Shown here piece by piece: positions 58,193 to 64,000 of a stretch of DNA of 64,000 bases. The DNA comes from Pseudomonadota bacterium (GTDB lineage Bacteria > Pseudomonadota > Gammaproteobacteria > Burkholderiales > Rhodocyclaceae). Where the stretch lies: the NCBI GenBank assembly GCA_018241695.1, contig JAFEDH010000030.1, positions 62,001 to 126,000 on the forward strand. The letters run 5' to 3'. Made by a program: the position numbers and the translations under genes. The notes beneath the pieces were generated by a model. The model was not told the origin of the DNA and searched no databases. It worked only from the letters and a program-made list of their open reading frames with translations. Within the stretch, counting starts at the first letter, position 1; the number at the start of each line of letters is the position of its first letter.

Positions 58193-59440
58193 TCAAACCT
58201 GCGCGGGTGCCTGATCCAGATCGAATGCCTTGTGCAATACGCGAACCGCAAGTTCCAGGTACTTTTCATCCACCACGACGGAAATCTTGATTTCGGAGGT
58301 GGAAATCATCTGGATGTTGATGCCTTCTTCCGCGAGGGTGCGAAACATCTGGCTGGCCACACCGGGATGGGACCGCATGCCGACGCCGACGGCGGAGACC
58401 TTGCATGTCTTGTTGTCGGCAACGATCTGGCGGGCGCCCACATGGGGTTTGACCTGGTCTTCGAGTATCTTGCGTGCCCGCTCCATTTCGCTGCGGGCTA
58501 CGGTGAAGGAGAAATCGGTGGTACCGTCGTGGCCAACGTTCTGGATGATCATGTCCACGTCGATACTGGCTTCCGCAATGGGGCCCAGGATCTGGTAGGC
58601 GATGCCGGGCCGGTCGGGCACGCCCAGTACGGTGAGCTTCGCTTCGTCACGATTGAAGGCGATGCCGGAAATGATTGGTTGTTCCATCTTGCGATCTTCC
58701 TCGAAAGTGATGAGTGTGCCCGACGTTTCCTTGCCTTCTTCTTCAAAACTGGAGAGAACGCGCAGCTTGACCTTGTATTTTCCCGCGAATTCGACGGACC
58801 GGATCTGCAGGACCTTGGAGCCCAGGCTGGCCATTTCCAGCATTTCCTCGAAGGTGATGCGTTCCAGTTTGCGGGCTTCGGGCACGATGCGCGGATCGGT
58901 GGTGTACACCCCGTCCACATCCGTGTAGATCTGGCATTCATCGGCCAGGAGGGCAGCGGCCAGCGCGACACCACTGGTATCCGAGCCGCCACGCCCGAGG
59001 GTGGTGATGTTGCCCTGTTCGTCAACTCCCTGGAAACCGGCAACGATGACAACGGTGCCTGCATCCAGATCACGACGGATATTGGTGTCCTGGATATCGA
59101 GGATGCGGGCCTTGGTGTGGATGTTGTCGGTGAGGATGCGTACCTGGCTGCCGGTGTAGCTGCGCGCAGAGACTCCGATATCCTGCAGCGCCATCGCTAG
59201 CAGGGCGATGGTGACCTGTTCGCCGGTGGATACCATCACGTCGAGTTCACGTGGCGCGGGCGCAGGGGAAACTTCTTTTGCGAGCGAGAGGAGGCGGTTG
59301 GTTTCACCGCTCATGGCCGAGACAACCACAACCATCTGGTGACCTTGCGACTTCCAGCGGGCCACGCGGCGGGCGACATTGCGAATGCGCTCGGGCGTAC
59401 CCATGGAGGTGCCGCCGTATTTTTGAACGATCAAAGCCAT
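58193..59440 (-). CDS. lysC: Aspartate kinase
   Basis: Phosphorylates aspartate in the first step of lysine, threonine and methionine synthesis. The 415-aa protein begins with the signature [20 protein letters not shown], has the aspartate-binding [17 protein letters not shown] region and the [20 protein letters not shown] segment. It ends with two ACT domains (about 265-400) that mediate feedback inhibition, including [17 protein letters not shown]. Length matches monofunctional class II enzymes of Proteobacteria. It precedes tRNA-Ser(GCU) by 38 bases on the same strand. Confidence 0.97.
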   Translation of the reverse strand: MALIVQKYGGTSMGTPERIRNVARRVARWKSQGHQMVVVVSAMSGETNRLLSLAKEVSPAPAPRELDVMVSTGEQVTIALLAMALQDIGVSARSYTGSQVRILTDNIHTKARILDIQDTNIRRDLDAGTVVIVAGFQGVDEQGNITTLGRGGSDTSGVALAAALLADECQIYTDVDGVYTTDPRIVPEARKLERITFEEMLEMASLGSKVLQIRSVEFAGKYKVKLRVLSSFEEEGKETSGTLITFEEDRKMEQPIISGIAFNRDEAKLTVLGVPDRPGIAYQILGPIAEASIDVDMIIQNVGHDGTTDFSFTVARSEMERARKILEDQVKPHVGARQIVADNKTCKVSAVGVGMRSHPGVASQMFRTLAEEGINIQMISTSEIKISVVVDEKYLELAVRVLHKAFDLDQAPAQV

Positions 59441-59566
59441 GTGGATGGGATGAATTTCTAGGGAAGAACAGGTAATTCTACCCGAATCCCCTGGCTCTCC
59501 CGGAGCACGCGGTCCCTCTGCCCGGCTGCGCTTGAAAAACGCTTGAAAAATATGTGGCCCTTGTAT

Positions 59567-59616
59567 GTTATATGGGTAGCATTTATACTTCGCGACATAT
59601 AACTTCGGTTATATGT
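59567..59616. promoter_or_regulatory. Three GTTATATG operator-like sites
   Basis: GTTATATG at 59567-59574, its complement CATATAAC at 59596-59603 and GTTATATG again at 59608-59615. The latter two form a perfect 9-bp dyad ACATATAAC-TTCG-GTTATATGT (59595-59616). The AT-rich block is conspicuous in GC-rich DNA and lies 72-121 bases before the HTH gene. Probable autoregulatory operator; the lack of a T-run argues against a terminator. Confidence 0.6.
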
Positions 59617-59687
59617 TTCCCGGATAGTGCGACGCCAGGCTGCCCTGGTGTTTTGAACTGCCAACCCAACATCAAGGAGTGATGAGC

Positions 59688-59984
59688 ATGAAGACCAGTG
59701 AAAAAATTGATGCCCGTGATATCCGCCGCAAGCTGGGGCTTAACCAGCAGCAATTCTGGTCCAGGCTCGGGGTGACTCAAAGTGGTGGTTCCCGTTATGA
59801 GAGTGGCCGCAATATGCCGCGTCCGGTCCAGCATCTTCTGCGTCTGGTGCATGTCGAGCAAATCGATATCGCCAAGGTGCGCAAGGAGGATTTCGAGGTG
59901 GTGGAATACCTCAAATCCCACGATCCGGAACTGTTCAGGGAATTGAAAAAGCAGGCTCGATCTGCCGTCAAGAAAGGCGGTTGA
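59688..59984 (+). CDS. Small XRE-type helix-turn-helix regulator
   Basis: A 98-aa DNA-binding protein. Residues about 8-50 form the helix-turn-helix (ARDIRRKLGLNQQQFWSRLG, then QSGGSRYESGRNMPRPVQHLL), followed by an acidic-basic tail (DFEVVEYLKSHDPELFRELK). AAGGAG at 59674-59679 supports ATG 59688. No toxin gene is adjacent, so it is probably a stand-alone regulator or orphan antitoxin-like protein. Likely to bind the GTTATATG sites just upstream. Confidence 0.82.
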   Translation: MKTSEKIDARDIRRKLGLNQQQFWSRLGVTQSGGSRYESGRNMPRPVQHLLRLVHVEQIDIAKVRKEDFEVVEYLKSHDPELFRELKKQARSAVKKGG

Positions 59985-60002
59985 GTCCGGGGTCGGGTTT
60001 CA

Positions 60003-60854
60003 TCAGGGGTTGACCCGTACAGTCAATCCCTGCTGTCGCAGGCGGGTGGCCAGCGTTTCCATCCATGCCGCAGAAAGATTTGACAGCCGCGCCGCTTCGG
60101 GTTGCAGGGAGGGGCGGGCCAGTCCGTAGAGAAACACTCCGCCCAGTTTCCCCGACATGCCGCCCAGCAGGGCGATATAGGCATCCACCTCCTCGGCAGG
60201 GGGAGCGTGACCATCCATACTGAATACGCAGGTTTGCACCCAGGTGGGGCAGAGACTGATACACAGTTCAAGGCGGGTCCGGAGTGATTCCGGCGAGGTT
60301 CTTGTGTTGTTGATGCGCCGCGTGGTGGCACTCGTGACGGCGTCAACCTTGAACCAGACCTCTCCACCCGCAGCAGCCAGATTGCGTACTCCGTCCTGCA
60401 CCGTGGTGCGTCGTATCAGGCTGCCATTGGTGATCAGGCGGAGGGGGATCTTTCCTGTCAGGTGCCGGCGGGCCAGCACCCCGGCGACGATTTTCACGGC
60501 TTCGGCAAATTCGGCCGCACTGGTGGGTTCGCCGTTGCCGGAAAAGGCCACATCGACCAAATGTCGCGCATCCGCGGGAACCCGTTGCTGGAGAAAATCC
60601 CCGTTTTGAATCTGGTCAAGCAGATTTTCCAGTTCCACCTTCAATTGATCGAGTGCGATGGGGGGCGGGCCACCACGTACAAGATCGGGAACCTGACAAT
60701 AGACGCAGCGCCAGTTGCAGGCGTTGTTCGGGTTGAGGTTGATTCCTACCGAAACACCGCCCGCCCGCCGCGAAACCACCGGGTACACATAGGTCATTCC
60801 TGCCGCATCGCGGTCATGATGCTCGACAGTCAACTGGCGGGGCGGGGCGTTCAT
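60003..60854 (-). CDS. Radical SAM protein
   Basis: A 283-aa radical SAM enzyme. The [4Fe-4S] cluster motif is Cys46-xxx-Cys50-xx-Cys53 (NACNWRCVYCQV), followed by the SAM-binding FSGNGEPTS (a GGE-like motif) and RLITNGSLI. Family members make diverse radical modifications. The start is uncertain: the ATG at 60854 lacks a clear ribosome-binding site and residue 20 is another Met. It is divergent from queD with a 49-base gap, so a nucleoside- or cofactor-related role is possible but unproven. Confidence 0.85.
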   Translation of the reverse strand: MNAPPRQLTVEHHDRDAAGMTYVYPVVSRRAGGVSVGINLNPNNACNWRCVYCQVPDLVRGGPPPIALDQLKVELENLLDQIQNGDFLQQRVPADARHLVDVAFSGNGEPTSAAEFAEAVKIVAGVLARRHLTGKIPLRLITNGSLIRRTTVQDGVRNLAAAGGEVWFKVDAVTSATTRRINNTRTSPESLRTRLELCISLCPTWVQTCVFSMDGHAPPAEEVDAYIALLGGMSGKLGGVFLYGLARPSLQPEAARLSNLSAAWMETLATRLRQQGLTVRVNP

Positions 60855-60870
60855 CGATGGGGAGGGCAGC

Positions 60871-60876
60871 TATAAT
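60871..60876 (+). promoter_or_regulatory. Possible -10 box for queD
   Basis: A perfect TATAAT, 27 bases before the queD ATG, in the 49-base gap shared with the divergent radical SAM gene. No good -35 is seen, so assignment is tentative. Confidence 0.4.
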
Positions 60877-60903
60877 TGCCCGCCCGAGGTTATCACCGAT
60901 CAC

Positions 60904-61350
60904 ATGCAAATTACCCGCCGCCTGGAGTTCGATGCCGGGCATCGCATTCCGGGCCATCAGAATCAATGCCGTCACCTTCACGGACATCGCTATGCGCTTG
61001 AAATCACCCTTGCAGGGGATGTGAGCACGCAGGCAGGAAGCCCTGATGAGGGGATGGTGATGGATTTCGCACAGGTCAAATCCATCGCGAGGGAATATGT
61101 GGTCGATCTCTGGGATCACGCATTTCTGGTGTATCGGGAAGACCGGGTAGTGATGGCGTTCCTGGAATCCATGCCGGATCACAAAACCGTGGTGCTGAAC
61201 ACCATTCCGACGGTGGAAAATCTGGCGCGTACTGCTTTTGCCATCCTGGCTCCCCGCTATGCCGCGGGTTATGGTGGCTGTCTGCGACTGATCCGGGTGC
61301 GGCTGTACGAAACCCCCAACTGCTGGGCAGATGCCTCTACGGGTGAGTGA
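60904..61350 (+). CDS. queD: 6-carboxy-5,6,7,8-tetrahydropterin synthase (QueD family)
   Basis: Converts dihydroneopterin triphosphate to 6-carboxytetrahydropterin in queuosine synthesis. Zinc ligands are His13 (FDAGHRIPGH), His26 and His28 (HLHGHRY), and the catalytic Cys22 lies just before them. The segments GMVMDFAQVK and PTVENLART are also characteristic. At 148 aa it is slightly longer than E. coli QueD. Followed by a short hairpin terminator. Confidence 0.93.
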   Translation: MQITRRLEFDAGHRIPGHQNQCRHLHGHRYALEITLAGDVSTQAGSPDEGMVMDFAQVKSIAREYVVDLWDHAFLVYREDRVVMAFLESMPDHKTVVLNTIPTVENLARTAFAILAPRYAAGYGGCLRLIRVRLYETPNCWADASTGE

Positions 61351-61364
61351 TAGAATCGCCTCCG

Positions 61365-61382
61365 CTCCGGATCCGGAGTTTT
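61365..61382 (+). terminator. Likely terminator of queD
   Basis: Palindrome CTCCGGATCCGGAG followed directly by TTTT, 15 bases after the queD stop. The stem is short, but its position suits termination ahead of tRNA-Ser. Confidence 0.5.
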
Positions 61383-61465
61383 CCGCCGGAGTCTTGATGA
61401 AACCAGCAGCATGGCCCGGGGATTCCGGGGCCGGGCTGTGAAATTTTTTGCAGGGCTGGTCATAC

Positions 61466-61553
61466 GGAGGTGTGGCAGAGTGGTCGATTGCACTGGTCTT
61501 GAAAACCAGCAAAGGGCAACCTTTCGTGAGTTCGAATCTCACCGCCTCCGCCA
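61466..61553 (+). tRNA. tRNA-Ser (anticodon UGA)
   Basis: An 88-nt tRNA with encoded CCA. Acceptor stem GGAGGTG / CGCCTCC, anticodon loop CTTGAAA with anticodon UGA, a serine-type long variable arm, and T-loop TTCGAAT. The second serine tRNA in the window. Confidence 0.97.
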
Positions 61554-61573
61554 GATGCCGCCGGTAATTTTTC

Positions 61574-61705
61574 ATGAATGAACCGATTCACCACCATCTG
61601 CCCGAGCATCGTCCGTTCCGTTTCTGGACGATCGCGATTGTTTGCTGGCTTGTAGTGGCTTTGTGCGGCTTTCTGGCGTGGGGTATTTCCGAGTACTGGG
61701 GCTGA
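61574..61705 (+). CDS. Short single-pass membrane peptide (43 aa)
   Basis: A 43-aa frame with a His/Pro-rich N-terminus (MNEPIHHHLPEHRPFRF) and one hydrophobic helix (WTIAIVCWLVVALCGFLAWG) ending SEYWG. It begins 21 bases after tRNA-Ser(UGA) and ends before the convergent methyltransferase. There is no strong ribosome-binding site and no family I recognise. The hydrophobic segment has the composition of a real transmembrane helix, so it is listed as probable. Confidence 0.45.
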   Translation: MNEPIHHHLPEHRPFRFWTIAIVCWLVVALCGFLAWGISEYWG

Positions 61706-61753
61706 GCGTCGGGGCGTGATGATGCCCCTCGGTAGCTCACTGGTGTTTTCAGT

Positions 61754-62896
61754 TCATGCGCTGCCCAGCCGCCACAGGGATGTGATTTCCCGGGTCCGGG
61801 CCATGTGTAGCGGGTCGCTGGCATCTCTTGCCCTGGCGTGACGTGGCCGGATATCCAGTCGGTCGATAAGCTGCAATCCGTTTTCGGCAAACATGGCGAG
61901 CAAGGTTGTTCTGGAGCGCAATTCCAGGTGCTCAGCCAGATCGGAGAGGATCAACCAGCCCTCGCCATGTGGGGAAAGGTGGTTTCTCAACCCGGCAAGA
62001 AAGCCACGCAGCATGCGGCTTTCGGGGTCATAGATCGCATGTTCCAGGGGTGATCCGGGGCGGGCCGGTATCCAGGGCGGGTTACAGATCACCAACGCCG
62101 CGCGATCGGGAGGGAAAAGATCGGCACGCAGCAGTTCCACCCGGTTCGTCATGCCCAGACGCGCAAGGTTGTCGGCGGCACAGGCAAGGGCGCGTGGCTC
62201 CTGATCCGTTGCCACAACTTTTTCGATACCGCGTTGCACCAGCAGGGCGGCCAGGACACCACTGCCAGTGCCGATATCGAAGGCGCGGTTGTCATTCATC
62301 AGGGTGGCGGGCAGGGGCGCCCGGGCCACCAGGTCCACATATTCACCACGTACTGGCGAGAAGACGCCGTAATGGGGATGAATCCGCGCCCCCAGCGCAG
62401 GGATGGTTACACCTTTACGCCGCCATTCATGGGCACCGATCAATCCTTGCAGTTCACGCAATGAAATGGCAAAAGGTTGTGCGTGTTCGGTGGTAGTGCC
62501 GAAGGCTTCGGTACAGGCTGCAGCCACGTCGGGTGCCCGGCGCAGGGGAATACGGTAACCAGAATCCACAGGCACCAGCACCCGGTTGAGCATTGTGGCG
62601 CGTTGGGCCTGGGCCATGCGGTACAGATGGAAGGCCTCCCGGGGTGTGGTGCTTTTCTGATGCCCTTTGCGATCCACTCGCCGGGCCAGGGCCTGGAGCA
62701 ACTGGCGGGCGTTGTGGTAGTCGCCGCGCCAGAGGATGGCGGTTCCCTCGCAGGCCAGGCGATAGGCGATATCGGCCTTGAGGGTGTCGTCGCCGATCAC
62801 GACCCGTTTGGGTGGAGGATGGCCGGCGGGGGAAAACCAGGGAGTACTACGCGGACCGTCCGGTTCCTGCCAGTGGAGGAGGGCGGATGCCCGCAT
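61754..62896 (-). CDS. Class I SAM-dependent methyltransferase (RsmC/RlmG/PrmC-type NPPW)
   Basis: A 380-aa methyltransferase. The SAM-binding motif I is FDIGTGSGVLAALL and the catalytic motif is VICNPPWIPARPG, the NPP(Y/W) group that methylates amino groups in nucleic acid bases or Gln. The N-terminal 190 residues form an unassigned domain. The start at 62896 shares one base with the upstream stop (TAATG), which I prefer; the frame is open to 63154 as a shadow of the small gene. Target not assignable. Confidence 0.85.
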   Translation of the reverse strand: MRASALLHWQEPDGPRSTPWFSPAGHPPPKRVVIGDDTLKADIAYRLACEGTAILWRGDYHNARQLLQALARRVDRKGHQKSTTPREAFHLYRMAQAQRATMLNRVLVPVDSGYRIPLRRAPDVAAACTEAFGTTTEHAQPFAISLRELQGLIGAHEWRRKGVTIPALGARIHPHYGVFSPVRGEYVDLVARAPLPATLMNDNRAFDIGTGSGVLAALLVQRGIEKVVATDQEPRALACAADNLARLGMTNRVELLRADLFPPDRAALVICNPPWIPARPGSPLEHAIYDPESRMLRGFLAGLRNHLSPHGEGWLILSDLAEHLELRSRTTLLAMFAENGLQLIDRLDIRPRHARARDASDPLHMARTREITSLWRLGSA

Positions 62897-63201
62897 TACT
62901 CGTAGCGGCCGTGGGCAAGAAAGTTCATCAACTTGTCCACCTCGGTTCGTTCCGTGGATACGCTGCGCAGGTACGCATGATAGGCCTGTGGATCCTTGAC
63001 CGAGAGCTTTGCCAATTCTTCCAGGCTGAGAAGATTCTGCTGCGGGAGAGATTGGCCGGAGGGCATCAGTGAAGCAACAGTGATTTGGGTAGTGTTGGAA
63101 GATGACTGCTGATGGCCGACCTGCAGCATCTGTACGATCCCTTCGCTTCTCCATGCCAGTCCCAGCAAGCCCAGAATGGCCAGAATCAGCAGCTTTTTCA
63201 T
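62896..63201 (-). CDS. Small exported or membrane-anchored protein
   Basis: A 101-aa protein beginning MKKLLILAILGLLGLAWRSE, a signal peptide or N-terminal anchor, followed by a Ser/Gln-rich stretch (HQQSSSNTTQITVASLMPSG) and a charged helical C-terminus. No family recognised. Translationally coupled to the methyltransferase by TAATG. A 9-bp inverted repeat (63209-63239) lies directly before its start and includes the likely ribosome-binding site. Confidence 0.7.
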   Translation of the reverse strand: MKKLLILAILGLLGLAWRSEGIVQMLQVGHQQSSSNTTQITVASLMPSGQSLPQQNLLSLEELAKLSVKDPQAYHAYLRSVSTERTEVDKLMNFLAHGRYE

Positions 63202-63208
63202 GATGGAT

Positions 63209-63239
63209 GCATTCCTGTGATTGACTCGGTCAGGAATGC
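63209..63239. promoter_or_regulatory. Inverted repeat covering the ribosome-binding site of the small exported protein
   Basis: GCATTCCTG (63209-63217) and CAGGAATGC (63231-63239) form a perfect 9-bp stem with a 13-base loop. On the - strand the arm nearest the gene contains AGGAA just upstream of the ATG at 63201, so folding would hide the ribosome-binding site. No T-run follows, so it is an unlikely terminator for the aconitase gene. Confidence 0.45.
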
Positions 63240-63317
63240 TATCAGAATAATCTGGCCGCCTATTCAACCAGGTGGCGAATGAAACAACTACGAAGACAAA
63301 ACGATTCAGCCCGCGTT

Positions 63318-64000
63318 TCAGCCCGCCAGCAGTTCCCTCAACACAAAGGGCAGGATGCCGCCATGATTGTAGTAATCCACCTCGATGGCGGTGTCGATAC
63401 GTACCTGAACGGGGACACGTTCGGTCCGGCCGTTTTCGCGATGGATGACCAGTGTTACATCCTGCTGGGGCCGGATTTCTCCTTCCAGACCCTCGAAATC
63501 GAAGGTTTCACGGCCGTTGAGACCGAGGGACTGGGCCGAGTCGTTACCCTTGAACTGCAGCGGCAGCACTCCCATCCCCACCAGGTTGGAGCGGTGAATG
63601 CGTTCGAAGCTGCGGGCGACCACGGCCTTTACGCCCTGAAGCTGGGTTCCTTTCGCCGCCCAGTCGCGGGATGACCCGGTGCCATATTCCTCTCCACCGA
63701 AGATGACAGCGGGGATGCCTGCCCCGACGTAGCGCATGGCCGCGTCGTAGATGGACAGGGTTTCGCCCGAGGGCTGGTGGATGGTAAGGCCGCCTTCGAC
63801 GCGGCTGCCATCAGCCTTGGGCGGGATCATCAGGTTCTTGATGCGCACATTGGCGAAGGTGCCCCGCATCATTACCTCATGATGGCCGCGGCGCGAACCG
63901 TAGGAGTTGAAGTCGGCCCTGGTCACGTCATGACCCAGCAGCCATTTCCCCGCGGGTGAATCGACCTTGATCGATCCCGCCGGGGAAATGTGATCGGTGG
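63318..64000 (-). CDS. acnA: Aconitate hydratase, AcnA type (3' part; 5' end outside window)
   Basis: Interconverts citrate and isocitrate. The frame remains open to the window edge and reads [20 protein letters not shown], followed by [20 protein letters not shown], the start of the C-terminal swivel region of AcnA/IRP-type aconitases. Then come [17 protein letters not shown] with the active-site Ser-Arg and [21 protein letters not shown]. About 227 C-terminal residues are in the window; the iron-sulfur cysteines lie upstream outside it. Confidence 0.95.
   Translation of the reverse strand, partial: TDHISPAGSIKVDSPAGKWLLGHDVTRADFNSYGSRRGHHEVMMRGTFANVRIKNLMIPPKADGSRVEGGLTIHQPSGETLSIYDAAMRYVGAGIPAVIFGGEEYGTGSSRDWAAKGTQLQGVKAVVARSFERIHRSNLVGMGVLPLQFKGNDSAQSLGLNGRETFDFEGLEGEIRPQQDVTLVIHRENGRTERVPVQVRIDTAIEVDYYNHGGILPFVLRELLAG

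Noticed and set aside
59595-59616. Palindrome with TTCG loop as an intrinsic terminator
   Set aside because: The stem is AT-rich, no T-run follows, and a third copy of the half-site lies upstream, so an operator is more likely.
61406-61446. GC-rich imperfect hairpin with a following T-run before tRNA-Ser(UGA)
   Set aside because: The stem is imperfect and the T-run is separated by several bases; the better terminator for queD is the palindrome at 61365-61382.
1-64000. CRISPR arrays, insertion sequences, rRNA genes or prophage structural genes
   Set aside because: No regularly spaced repeats, transposase motifs, rRNA segments or phage genes were found on reading both strands.

Overview
The window is GC-rich, densely coded bacterial chromosome. 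Two TonB-dependent outer-membrane receptors and the lysC / tRNA-Ser(GCU) neighbourhood point to a Proteobacterium, most likely a Gammaproteobacterium. The genus cannot be fixed from the sequence. About 50 kb is catabolic and resembles gene sets that aerobic bacteria use on polycyclic or branched isoprenoid compounds such as steroids and terpenoids. The actual substrate is not visible.

Region 1 (1-22.8 kb, mostly +): two tandem coniferyl-aldehyde-type aldehyde dehydrogenases, a periplasmic PQQ/haem-c alcohol dehydrogenase, a LuxR regulator, an SDR, an ArsC-like protein and a convergent TetR gene. Then comes a beta-oxidation run: thiolase, FadB-like fusion, GMC oxidoreductase, a pair of acyl-CoA dehydrogenases, nitroreductase, AMACR-like CoA transferase/racemase, acyl-CoA ligase, enoyl-CoA hydratase, two SDRs and a SnoaL-like protein. 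A bidirectional terminator closes it.

Region 2 (22.9-43 kb, all -): a TonB receptor, then a twelve-gene operon with overlapping or touching genes (38499 down to 25476). It holds an extradiol dioxygenase, acyl-CoA dehydrogenase, HSD17B4-like SDR, an HMG-CoA-synthase-like/DUF35 fusion lacking the catalytic Cys, thiolase, two crotonases, an Ltp2-like Cys-less thiolase followed by its own DUF35 protein, a VOC protein, a fused 2-oxoacid:ferredoxin oxidoreductase and a DUF385 protein. Upstream is a second operon (P450, acyl-CoA dehydrogenase, three MaoC-type proteins, TetR) resembling the mycobacterial igr cholesterol side-chain module. A 14-bp near-palindrome matching at 12 of 14 positions precedes both operons, suggesting joint control by the TetR gene between them.

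Region 3 (43-54.8 kb): a second TonB receptor divergent from the P450 operon, an atypical SDR overlapping a CaiB/BaiF transferase, a metal-dependent hydrolase plus epoxide hydrolase pair divergent from an AraC regulator, a urea transporter, and a K+ channel with two RCK domains next to a DUF6394 membrane protein.

Region 4 (54.8-58.2 kb): an accessory patch with HigBA and ParDE toxin-antitoxin modules, gene remnants (GIY-YIG C-terminus, antitoxin tail, possible integrase piece) and a 97-bp direct repeat (93/97 identical) whose second copy abuts the 3' end of tRNA-Ser(GCU).

Region 5 (58.2-64 kb): core genes. These are lysC, a small HTH regulator behind a repeated GTTATATG operator, a radical SAM protein, queD, tRNA-Ser(UGA), a 43-aa membrane peptide, a class I methyltransferase, a small exported protein and the 3' part of an AcnA-type aconitase running off the window.
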